Shown piece after piece: positions 1 through 8,026 of a stretch of 13,365 bases of DNA. Numbering within the stretch: the first letter of the stretch is position 1; every line of letters begins with the position of its first letter. The position numbers and the translations under genes were made by a program. The notes under the pieces are model-generated. The model saw nothing but the letters and a program-made list of their open reading frames with translations, was not told the DNA's origin and searched no databases. Where the stretch lies: the NCBI GenBank assembly GCA_002320485.1, contig DCKW01000125.1, positions 1 through 13,365 of the forward strand. Reading direction: 5' to 3'. Origin of the DNA: Micavibrio sp. UBA1664. GTDB lineage: Bacteria > Pseudomonadota > Alphaproteobacteria > Micavibrionales > UBA1664.

Positions 1-2
1 AT

Positions 3-479
3 TTGAATTTTGTTGCGGCCGATTATAAACGTCATGGGTCTTCCCCTGTTTATATTGTATTGCCATACGATCCAGACGCAAAAAACGGAAAATTGACCGC
101 TTTTAACAAATCAAACGTGATAAAGGGGCAGATGGCAAAGCTTGGTGTTCAAGATGCAGTTATAAAGACTTTACCCATCAGCGGCTCCGCCGACGAAGTT
201 GTTATTGGTTATGATCAAATAACAGCCCAAGGGCCGCAAAATTGTGGAAAAATGCCAGGATATCAATCCCCGGCCGGCGCACCAGGTCAGTATGGCTTGG
301 GATGTACTGTGAAAGATATGATGGCAAAACAGGTTGCTTATACCGAAGATTTGAAAGGACAAACCGACATGTCTGTATTTGAAGCCGGACGCGCCGCCGC
401 GTCTGTTAATCGCGATGCACGCTCGGGTGAAATCAGCGACTTTGTACCCAGTTATATCCTAAGTAAAATTGGTAATTAA
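3..479 (+). CDS. cpaD: CpaD-like Tad pilus assembly lipoprotein, 3' part (5' end outside window)
   Basis: This is the C-terminal 158 residues of a CpaD-family protein, an outer-membrane-associated accessory of the Tad/Flp pilus secretin complex. The frame is open to the left edge; the TTG at position 3 is only the first start-like codon, so the signal peptide and lipobox lie outside the window. Family-like features are the stretch YDQITAQGPQNCGKMPGY and, further on, GLGCTVKDMMAKQVAY, each with one Cys that could form a disulfide. The C terminus ends SYILSKIGN. The gene lies 13 nt upstream of cpaE on the same strand, with AAGAAG as a purine-rich ribosome-binding stretch between them. The family call rests on these motifs and on gene order. 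Confidence 0.85.
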   Translation: MNFVAADYKRHGSSPVYIVLPYDPDAKNGKLTAFNKSNVIKGQMAKLGVQDAVIKTLPISGSADEVVIGYDQITAQGPQNCGKMPGYQSPAGAPGQYGLGCTVKDMMAKQVAYTEDLKGQTDMSVFEAGRAAASVNRDARSGEISDFVPSYILSKIGN

Positions 480-492
480 AAAAGAAGAATAA

Positions 493-1775
493 ATGGTCGA
501 GGAAACAAAAAAACAATCGAATCCGCACCAAGGCAATGAAACCGTCGAAAAGGTTGACAGTCTGTTACCGCCTGCCAAAATCCATCTTTTCAGCGAGGAT
601 TTGGACACATTAAATCTGTTTGACGCTCTCAGTGAGGATTGGCGTTTCGGACGCGTGCATTTGGCCATTCGCGGAAATAATCTGGATGATTCCATTGAAT
701 ATTACAGTCGGCGCAAATCCCCTACCCTGATTATTATCCAGACCGAGACAACAAGTCCAGAATTTCAAAAACGTCTTGAAGATTTGGCCGGTGTCTGTGA
801 TGAAGGAACGGCCGCTATTGTTGTTGGCCCTGTTAACGATGTGCAACTATACCGTCACCTCACCAATATAGGTATTAGTGATTATCTTGTTCATCCTTTG
901 AACAAGGAAGATTTGGTAGAGGCCATTGCCACTTCGTTGCAGGATATTATTGGCGCTGTAGACAGTCACCTTCTTGCCCTCATTGGTGTAAAGGGCGGCG
1001 TTGGAACAACGTGCGTGGCCTCGATGATGGGTGATATATTATCCAAGGATTTTCGCCAAAAAACATTGATTATGGATGCCGCCGGTGCCAATTCTACATT
1101 ATGGAATAATTTCAGCTTTACACCGTCAGGTAGCTTGATTGAGGCGGCTCTGGCTGTTGCCGATCAGGATATGGAAACATTCGAACGTTTGATCGTTAAA
1201 AAATCAGATCACTTGCATATTTTGAATTCGGGAACCGAAAATATTCTCGACAAGCCTGTAGCCGTAGAAGCCTATGAAATGCTTCTTGATTATTGCCTGT
1301 CAATTTACCCGAATGTTATTGTCGATACATCAGGCGCACCGGTTGCGATTAAAAAAGTTGTTCTGGCGCGTGCCAACAGTGTGGGGATTGTTACGACACC
1401 TCGCGTTCCCGATTTATCACTCACCAAAATGATGATGAAAGGAATTGCCACAATTCCTGGCGGACACAATAAAAAGCCGATGATTTTATTAAATAAATCA
1501 GGATGCGCAAAATCCCATGAAATTGGTGCAAGCGATATTAAAGAGGCTTTGGGAATTGATGATCTGATTGAATTGCCGTGGGATGCAAACATGTTTGCAG
1601 GGGCTGAAAACTCTGGCGAAGCCTTGTCCGTGCAAAAAAGTTTTGCCCCATATAAAAACAAGCTTTCAGACGTTGTTGGAACAATGTTCGGTATTAGTAC
1701 TTTCAGCCATGAAGGTGAGACGCAGTCCTCAACTGGTTTGGCCGGATTTTTTGATAAATTGAAAGGCGGGAAATA

Positions 1776-1776
<1 letters not shown>
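493..1776 (+). CDS. cpaE: CpaE/TadZ-like pilus localisation ATPase with degenerate receiver domain
   Basis: This 427-residue protein is of the CpaE/TadZ type, which positions the Tad pilus machine at the cell pole. Residues about 28-150 form an atypical response-regulator receiver. The strand that normally ends in the phospho-acceptor Asp reads SPTLIIIQT (residues 76-84), with Gln where Asp is expected, so phosphorylation is unlikely. Residues from about 158 onward are a MinD/ParA-like P-loop domain. Its Walker A-like segment KGGVGTT (167-173) has Thr in place of the usual second Lys, a deviation common in this family. LIMDAAG (192-198) and NVIVDTSGAP downstream fit the Walker A' and B strands. 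The stop codon overlaps the cpaF start (TAATG), so translational coupling is likely. Confidence 0.9.
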
Positions 1777-3316
<1,540 letters not shown>

Positions 3317-3320
<4 letters not shown>

Positions 3321-4330
3321 GTTCAAGCACCTTAATCGTTTTGGCTGTTGCCGCCCTTGCTTATATTGTCTTTGTGGTTTTGGCCATGAAAATGACAGAC
3401 AAAAAGAAAAATGCGTCACGACGTAATATGATTAGTGATCGCGGTGTATCATATGCCAATATGTCAAGCGGACAAGATAAAAAAAACGAAGCCCAGTTAA
3501 GATCGAAGCTTAACGAAAAATCAAAAAACAATATTGCAAAAAAGCTTAAAAATGCCAATGCGGCTGTTAACAAAGATGGACTAAATCCAAAATCCATACG
3601 CTATATGCTTATTCAGGCCGGGCTGGAAACCCCGCTTTATAAATACTGGATATATTCCTTATTTTGTGGTGCTGTTTTTTTTGGAATGGCGACCCTTTTC
3701 GGATTAAGCCAGATAGTTGTATATCTGTTAACTTTTACAGGATTTTTAGGCGTACCGCGTTTTATATTGAAAATGAAAGTGAAACGCCGTCAGAAGAAAT
3801 TTTTATCGGAAATGCCCGATTGTCTGGAAGGCATGGTCCGCTTGTTAAAATCAGGGATGCCTATTTCTGAGGCCATCGCTATGGTTTCGCGCGAATATAC
3901 AGGTCCGATCGGCGAAGAAATCACGCGCGTGTATGAGGCGCAACGGGTCGGTGATACTTTACCCGAGGCGGTTCAAGGCATGGCTTTCCGCGTGCCGTTA
4001 CCCGAGGTCAAAATGTTTTCCACGGCTATTACAATTCAGGTGCAGACGGGTTCATCCCTATCTGAAGTGTTGCAAAATCTGGCAAATGTTATACGCCAAC
4101 GTTTCCGTTTAAGACGAAAAGTACAATCCTTGTCTGCCGAAGCAAAAATTTCTGCCATGATTATCGGTGCTTTGCCGGTTACTGTGATGGGCGGGATGGC
4201 CGTCATCAGTCCTGAGTATATCAGCGTGTTATGGAATACGGATCAAGGCAGGATGTTGCTTTATGGATGCCTGGCATGGATGGGGATAGGATGTCTTGTA
4301 ATGCGTGAAATGATTAATTTCAAGATCTAG
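3317..4330 (+). CDS. tadB: TadB-like inner-membrane platform protein of the Tad pilus
   Basis: This 337-residue polytopic membrane protein is one half of the TadB/TadC platform on which CpaF acts. Visible features are an N-terminal membrane segment (about 4-24), a long Lys-rich cytoplasmic linker (28-95), a hydrophobic pair (about 108-150), and a T2SSF domain (about 165-290) containing MPDCLEGMVRLLKSGMPISEA and QTGSSLSEVLQNLA. A last membrane segment runs through about 312-330. The length is normal for TadB. The ATG overlaps the cpaF stop as ATGA, and a GAGG lies about ten bases upstream. tadC follows after 12 nt. Confidence 0.93.
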
Positions 4331-4342
4331 GTAAAAGTAATT

Positions 4343-5281
4343 ATGGTCGATCAAAACGTTATTATTATTGTCAGTGCCCTGCTTGCAGGTTTAACATTTA
4401 TTGCGGTTGTATTTCCTTTATTAAAAAAAGCGGAAAAAAAAGACCGCTATAAAAGCCTGATTAAGGATAGACGAAAAACTCTTTATCAGGATGCCCTTGA
4501 AGATACCAAACGTAAAGGTCAGGCCTATCAGGTCAATACCCGCGAAAATATGGCCACATTTTACAAGGTGGAACAAATGATCGGTGATACGGGTGCCGGT
4601 ATCCGTAAAAAATTATCCAATGCCGGTTTTCGCTCGCCTCGGGCTCCTTTGACCTATATGTCACTTAAAATTGCGATACCGATTATTTTTGCGCTTTTGG
4701 CATTTCTTTACACGCAAGGTATGGACGATATAACCTTTACCACACAATTGCTGTGTGTGGGGGTTGCCTTGCTTGCCGGATTTTACGCCCCTGAAGTTTA
4801 CTTGAAAAACGTCATTCAAAAAAGACAGCAGGAGATTAATATCAGCTTTCCTGATGCGCTTGATATGATATTAGTTTGCGTTCAAGGGGGTATCAGTGTT
4901 GAACAGGCCATTGCAAGAATTAGTGATGAAATTGCCCTGCAATCGCAAATCCTTGCCGAAGAACTGGCGTTATTAAGCGCCGAAATGGGGTTGTTGAGCG
5001 ATCGTAAACAGGCATTTTCTGATTTTGCCGACCGTGTTGGCGGCGGTTCTGCAAAGGCTTTCGGAACCGCAATGATCCAATCCGAAAAATACGGAACAAG
5101 TGTGTCTCAGGCCATTCGTGTAATGGCAGATGAGTTAAGGGATGCGCGAATGGCTGCGGCCGAGCAAAAAGCAGCCGCTCTCCCCCCCAAACTGACCGTT
5201 CCAATGATTTTGTTCTTCCTGCCGCCACTATTCGTGGCCATCCTAGGCCCTGCCTTTATTAAAGTACAGGATACAAAATAA
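4343..5281 (+). CDS. tadC: TadC-like inner-membrane platform protein of the Tad pilus
   Basis: This 312-residue membrane protein is the second T2SSF subunit of the platform. Membrane segments are near 5-27, 107-124, 134-151 and 283-303. The T2SSF domain (about 165-290) contains FPDALDMILVCVQGGISVEQA and SEKYGTSVSQAIRVMADELR, typical of the TadC half. It is the last pilus gene here. tadD-like TPR genes, which often follow tadC, are absent, and a strong hairpin terminator lies 14 nt downstream. The small pilin, prepilin peptidase and secretin genes must lie elsewhere, probably to the left of the window. Confidence 0.94.
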   Translation: MVDQNVIIIVSALLAGLTFIAVVFPLLKKAEKKDRYKSLIKDRRKTLYQDALEDTKRKGQAYQVNTRENMATFYKVEQMIGDTGAGIRKKLSNAGFRSPRAPLTYMSLKIAIPIIFALLAFLYTQGMDDITFTTQLLCVGVALLAGFYAPEVYLKNVIQKRQQEINISFPDALDMILVCVQGGISVEQAIARISDEIALQSQILAEELALLSAEMGLLSDRKQAFSDFADRVGGGSAKAFGTAMIQSEKYGTSVSQAIRVMADELRDARMAAAEQKAAALPPKLTVPMILFFLPPLFVAILGPAFIKVQDTK

Positions 5282-5294
5282 GATTTTCCGGATT

Positions 5295-5335
5295 AAAAAA
5301 AACCCGCCCTTTTACAGGCGGGGAGTTGTTTTTTT
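5295..5335. terminator. Bidirectional intrinsic terminator between convergent genes
   Basis: A perfect 6-bp GC stem pairs CCCGCC (5303-5308) with GGCGGG (5317-5322) across an 8-base loop. On the + strand it is followed by a T-rich run (5326-5335). On the - strand it is followed by eight T's, the complement of the A run at 5295-5302. It sits between the tadC stop and the stop of the converging - strand gene, so it can end transcription from both sides. Confidence 0.85.
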
Positions 5336-5352
5336 AACAGGGAGTTAAAAAT

Positions 5353-5700
5353 CTATTCCTCTTGCCGTTTCCGTTTCGCCGCAGATGACGAACCTCCCAA
5401 TCCCGGGCCTTTCGGTCCACGTCCGCGCGCAACAGGATTAATAGCTGCATTAAATTCTACATCTTGGGATGCATAAGGCTTTGTCGCCACGGCTTCCAGT
5501 TTTTGTTTTGTGACGTGGACGGCCTGCATGGCAAGATCCATAAATCTGTTGGCATGACCGAGGGCAAGCACTTTGATCGCTTCCATCGCCTCTAACCCAT
5601 CTGCCAGCTTTCCCAATAAAGCGCCTGTTAATTTACCGCTTTTTTTATTGGCGGATTGTCCCGTACTTTGGGCAAATGATTTCATTGTTGTGGCTGTCAT
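5353..5700 (-). CDS. Small hypothetical protein with basic Gly/Pro-rich tail
   Basis: I do not recognise this 115-residue protein. It has no signal peptide. Residues about 22-72 look like one or two amphipathic helices (LTGALLGKLADGLEAMEAIK and on). The tail from about 90 is low complexity: Gly/Pro/Arg-rich (ARGRGPKGPGLGG), then Ser/Ala, then the basic end KRKRQEE. I chose the ATG at 5700 because an AAGGAG lies exactly 8 nt before it; an in-frame TTG at 5706 is too close to that site. It is the second gene of a tandem pair, 29 nt after its neighbour, and both proteins begin MTA-V/T-T. The basic tail could bind nucleic acid or an acidic partner, but nothing visible decides this. Confidence 0.7.
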   Translation of the reverse strand: MTATTMKSFAQSTGQSANKKSGKLTGALLGKLADGLEAMEAIKVLALGHANRFMDLAMQAVHVTKQKLEAVATKPYASQDVEFNAAINPVARGRGPKGPGLGGSSSAAKRKRQEE

Positions 5701-5708
5701 AATCAAAT

Positions 5709-5714
5709 CTCCTT
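5709..5714 (-). promoter_or_regulatory. Strong Shine-Dalgarno deciding the start of the 5353-5700 gene
   Basis: AAGGAG on the - strand lies 8 nt before the ATG at 5700 and only 2 nt before the alternative TTG at 5706. This fixes the shorter start. It is one of the few strong ribosome-binding sites in the window. Confidence 0.75.
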
Positions 5715-5729
5715 AACTTTTCAACTTTA

Positions 5730-6011
5730 TCAGGCATGGCCTTTTACATCGCTCAAATCAAGCTCCAGAAAATTCCGGCTTTGCAACCAGACGGCGTAGT
5801 TTTTCAATTCTTCTTTGGGTGGCATTTTACCTGTCAAACCGGGTCTGACCTCCACGCGGATTTTATCGGGATTTGAGCGCCAGTCATATACAACTGTGTA
5901 AGACCCGCCCTCTTTATTACCTGTGATATAACGGTATTTGATCATACCGGGGGCCATCGGCTCTTCCATGCCTGTTTTTTTAAGGAAATCTTCTGCTGTT
6001 ACGGCTGTCAT
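5730..6011 (-). CDS. Small hypothetical protein
   Basis: I do not recognise this 93-residue soluble protein. It has no signal peptide or membrane segment. The middle (about 24-58) looks strand-rich, with MIKYRYITGNKEGGSYTVVYDW followed (after a short gap) by DKIRVEVRPG. The end is a charged helix (PPKEELKNYAVWLQSRN) and an acidic strand (FLELDLSDV). The ATG at 6011 is preferred over an in-frame TTG at 6023 because GAGG lies about six bases before the ATG. It is the first gene of the - strand pair with the 5353-5700 gene. The CtrA-like site and a TATAAA lie upstream, so it may belong to a cell-cycle-controlled unit; this is inference. Confidence 0.65.
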   Translation of the reverse strand: MTAVTAEDFLKKTGMEEPMAPGMIKYRYITGNKEGGSYTVVYDWRSNPDKIRVEVRPGLTGKMPPKEELKNYAVWLQSRNFLELDLSDVKGHA

Positions 6012-6039
6012 ATTGCACCTCAAAATAAGGGTTTTATGT

Positions 6040-6045
6040 TTTATA
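6040..6045 (-). promoter_or_regulatory. Possible -10 element for the - strand small-gene pair
   Basis: TATAAA on the - strand lies 28 nt before the ATG at 6011. The expected -35 position (about 6063-6068) has no good TTGACA match. It abuts the CtrA-like motif at 6068-6082, as in activator-dependent promoters. Confidence 0.35.
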
Positions 6046-6066
6046 GGCCTACTTTATGCAAAAAAC

Positions 6067-6083
6067 ATTAACAGCCCGTTAAT
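6067..6083. promoter_or_regulatory. CtrA-like binding site (TTAA-N7-TTAA)
   Basis: The sequence ATTAAC, AGCCC, GTTAAT is a perfect inverted repeat (6-bp arms, 5-nt centre). It contains TTAA at 6068-6071 and 6079-6082 separated by exactly seven bases, the consensus described for CtrA in Caulobacter and relatives. It lies in the divergent region, next to the expected -35 of the - strand pair and 54 nt upstream of the + strand TATAAT. The motif is seen directly; binding by CtrA is inferred. Confidence 0.5.
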
Positions 6084-6113
6084 AATAAATATAAATCGAA
6101 ATGATTTTTTTAA

Positions 6114-6142
6114 ATGAAGTTTTAACCCGCATCGCTTATAAT
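6114..6142 (+). promoter_or_regulatory. Candidate promoter of the exported-protein gene, possibly leaderless
   Basis: A perfect TATAAT (6137-6142) lies 17 nt after ATGAAG (6114-6119), a weak -35 that keeps the central TGA. Transcription would be expected to start about seven bases after the -10, at or next to the A of the ATG at 6149. No ribosome-binding site precedes that ATG. A TTAA-N8-TTAA (6110-6125) overlaps the -35 but misses CtrA spacing by one base. Confidence 0.45.
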
Positions 6143-6148
6143 GGTTTC

Positions 6149-6811
6149 ATGATGAAAACCTTATTTGTATCTGCAGCGATATTGTGTTTGCTCAGCCCTT
6201 TCGGAGCCGCCCTTGCACAGCAAGAGGGATCGGCAGGCCCTGACCCTATTTTTATCAAACCTTATACGCAAGGATCCAATACTTATAATAAGACTTTACC
6301 GACTGTTGTAACGCCGTCCACTAACTCCCGGTCCGCAACCACCCCGCGGAACACTACAAATAGAACATCGTCTAGGCAAGGCAGCCAAAGGGCCGCTACA
6401 AAACTTACACCTGTCAAAGATCCTTATGCCGGCACGCTTTACACGCGTATTCGGGAAGAGCAATCCTATTACGACACACAATCCCAAAGTTACATGGGCC
6501 AATATGAATATATGAAGGCCTTATCCGATCGTGGTGATACGGCAAAATTAAATTCCATTCGCAGTTATTTACAACAAAACGGCGTTTTTGACCCTGCCAA
6601 ATATAAAATAGCCATGGCGGGTGGCGACCCCAACGCTCAAGGCCGTACCAGTAACACTCCGACAGGGGGAACCCCCAATACCACAGCGGACGGACGCAAG
6701 CGGGTTATTGTTCCTAAAGAAACCAGCGACAGCAACATCCCGCAAAAATTACATCAGGGATATGACGAGCAACCTGCGCCTCCGAAAAACGCACCGATTT
6801 TCTTACGATAA
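6149..6811 (+). CDS. Exported low-complexity protein of unknown function
   Basis: This 220-residue protein has a clear Sec signal peptide (MMKTLFVSAAILCLLSPFGA, cleavage likely after ALA at 21-23), so it is periplasmic or secreted. The mature part begins QQEGSAGPDP and has a Thr/Asn/Ser/Arg-rich linker (about 45-85). A more ordered Tyr/Gln-rich segment follows (about 92-155, TLYTRIREEQSYYDTQSQSY and on), then a Gly/Thr/Asn/Pro linker and a Pro-rich end. The frame also opens at ATG 6101, but that adds 16 residues before the signal peptide, so 6149 is preferred. I do not recognise a family. Its place beside the Tad operon allows a surface role but does not prove it. A hairpin terminator follows its stop by 16 nt. 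Confidence 0.75.
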   Translation: MMKTLFVSAAILCLLSPFGAALAQQEGSAGPDPIFIKPYTQGSNTYNKTLPTVVTPSTNSRSATTPRNTTNRTSSRQGSQRAATKLTPVKDPYAGTLYTRIREEQSYYDTQSQSYMGQYEYMKALSDRGDTAKLNSIRSYLQQNGVFDPAKYKIAMAGGDPNAQGRTSNTPTGGTPNTTADGRKRVIVPKETSDSNIPQKLHQGYDEQPAPPKNAPIFLR

Positions 6812-6827
6812 ATAGCATGATATGATC

Positions 6828-6851
6828 AGAGCATGGCAATGCTCTTTTTTT
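6828..6851 (+). terminator. Terminator-like hairpin overlapping the start of the next gene
   Basis: A perfect 7-bp stem pairs AGAGCAT (6828-6834) with ATGCTCT (6839-6845) around the loop GGCA, followed at once by a T run to 6851. It is placed as the terminator of the exported-protein gene that stops at 6811. It also contains both possible ATG starts (6833 and 6839) of the downstream polymerase-like gene, so it could act as an attenuator. Confidence 0.65.
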
Positions 6852-8026
6852 ATGCCTCTATTCTTATTTACAGTATTGCATCAAGCCCCACGCCAGATTA
6901 TGCAGGGGCGGCTGAATTTGCGGTTGCAGTCTGTATATTGACTGCAGTCGGTTTAATACGGTCATGGAATGCCGTTGCGAGAAGCGACCTTCCGTCCTTT
7001 TTATCCCTGCACCGCTTTTTCCTGTTATACATGACGACGTTACCATTGATAACCGCCCTGCTTGCCGCAAATCCCACGCCCGATATCCTGAGGGATATCA
7101 TTCCTTTGACTTTTATGGCCCTGCCTCTCTGTCTGTATGGCAAAAAATTGCCGCATCTGAACAGTATTGTGATGATCGGCGGTGCGGGTTTTGCCTTACG
7201 GTACATCGCGCCTTTTGTATGGGGAGATTACAATAACGACTCTCTTTTGTATCTCGCCAACTCTCCTCTTGTTCCCTTTGCCTGTATTACGGGTTTTCAT
7301 TATTTCACATCGTCGGGTCACAACTCTCTGGCAATAAGACTGTGCGGCTTGGCTATATGTGCGGTATGTTTTATGGCGATGGCGGCCATGTTGCAACGCG
7401 CCCCCGTTGCGCTGTGCCTTGCAGGATGCCTGCTGCTGACAGTTTTACGATTTCCCTCACGGCCTATCATGATTTCTGCATTGATCTTAATCATCGCAAT
7501 AATAACACTGCAGTTTTTACCGTTATTCATTGATATCGCCCTAAGCCTGTCAGAGAAAACCATATCTGTCGGATGGAACAACCGTTTTGAAGAATGGCAG
7601 GCCGTCTTACATTATTCCACCTTCTGGGGGCATGGATGGGGTGCATCATGGCAATCCCCGGCCGTCGCCGATATATGGGTGCGATATACTCATAATATGG
7701 TCACCTATTACTGGTTGAAGGCCGGTATTATCGGTGCGATGATGGCCTTTGCATTTATCTATGTATGGGGGCGCCAAATTATACTATACCTGTGGCAAAA
7801 TCCCGCATTGGGAATTGCAGTTGCCGTTCCGTTTATTATTCATGTTACGCTCTATACAGGCTTTAAAACACTTGATTTTGCCGTCATTTTGACGTTACTT
7901 ACTGTAAGAGATGCCAGCCAGTCAAAAATCCATTCTGATTATCAATCGTGTGTTTCCGCCGACCATGGGGGCAACAGGACGCATTGCATGCGATCTGGCC
8001 CTCTATCTTCGGAAAAAAGGATATAA
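6833..8026 (+). CDS. O-antigen polymerase/ligase-like membrane protein (Wzy/WaaL type)
   Basis: This 397-residue polytopic inner-membrane protein has about ten hydrophobic segments between residues 4 and 357. The large periplasmic loop region carries features typical of the Wzy_C/O-antigen ligase superfamily: WNNRFEEW (248-255), FWGHGWGASW (264-273) and THNMVTYYWLKAGIIG (286-301). Such proteins join undecaprenyl-linked oligosaccharides into polymers or move them to lipid A; sequence alone does not separate the two. The Wzz and glycosyltransferase neighbours favour a polymerase. Its start lies in a terminator-like hairpin, with only AGAG as a weak ribosome-binding stretch. The last about 36 residues are polar, follow the final membrane segment, and are read from DNA that codes for the next gene in another frame, so they may not be functional. 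Confidence 0.8.
   Translation: MAMLFFYASILIYSIASSPTPDYAGAAEFAVAVCILTAVGLIRSWNAVARSDLPSFLSLHRFFLLYMTTLPLITALLAANPTPDILRDIIPLTFMALPLCLYGKKLPHLNSIVMIGGAGFALRYIAPFVWGDYNNDSLLYLANSPLVPFACITGFHYFTSSGHNSLAIRLCGLAICAVCFMAMAAMLQRAPVALCLAGCLLLTVLRFPSRPIMISALILIIAIITLQFLPLFIDIALSLSEKTISVGWNNRFEEWQAVLHYSTFWGHGWGASWQSPAVADIWVRYTHNMVTYYWLKAGIIGAMMAFAFIYVWGRQIILYLWQNPALGIAVAVPFIIHVTLYTGFKTLDFAVILTLLTVRDASQSKIHSDYQSCVSADHGGNRTHCMRSGPLSSEKRI

Noticed and set aside
3..5. TTG as true start of the first gene
   Set aside because: The protein begins inside a CpaD-like domain with no signal peptide; the gene continues beyond the left edge.
6101..6148. ATG at 6101 as start of the exported protein
   Set aside because: It would put 16 residues ahead of a well-formed signal peptide, has no ribosome-binding site, and lies upstream of the best -10 element.
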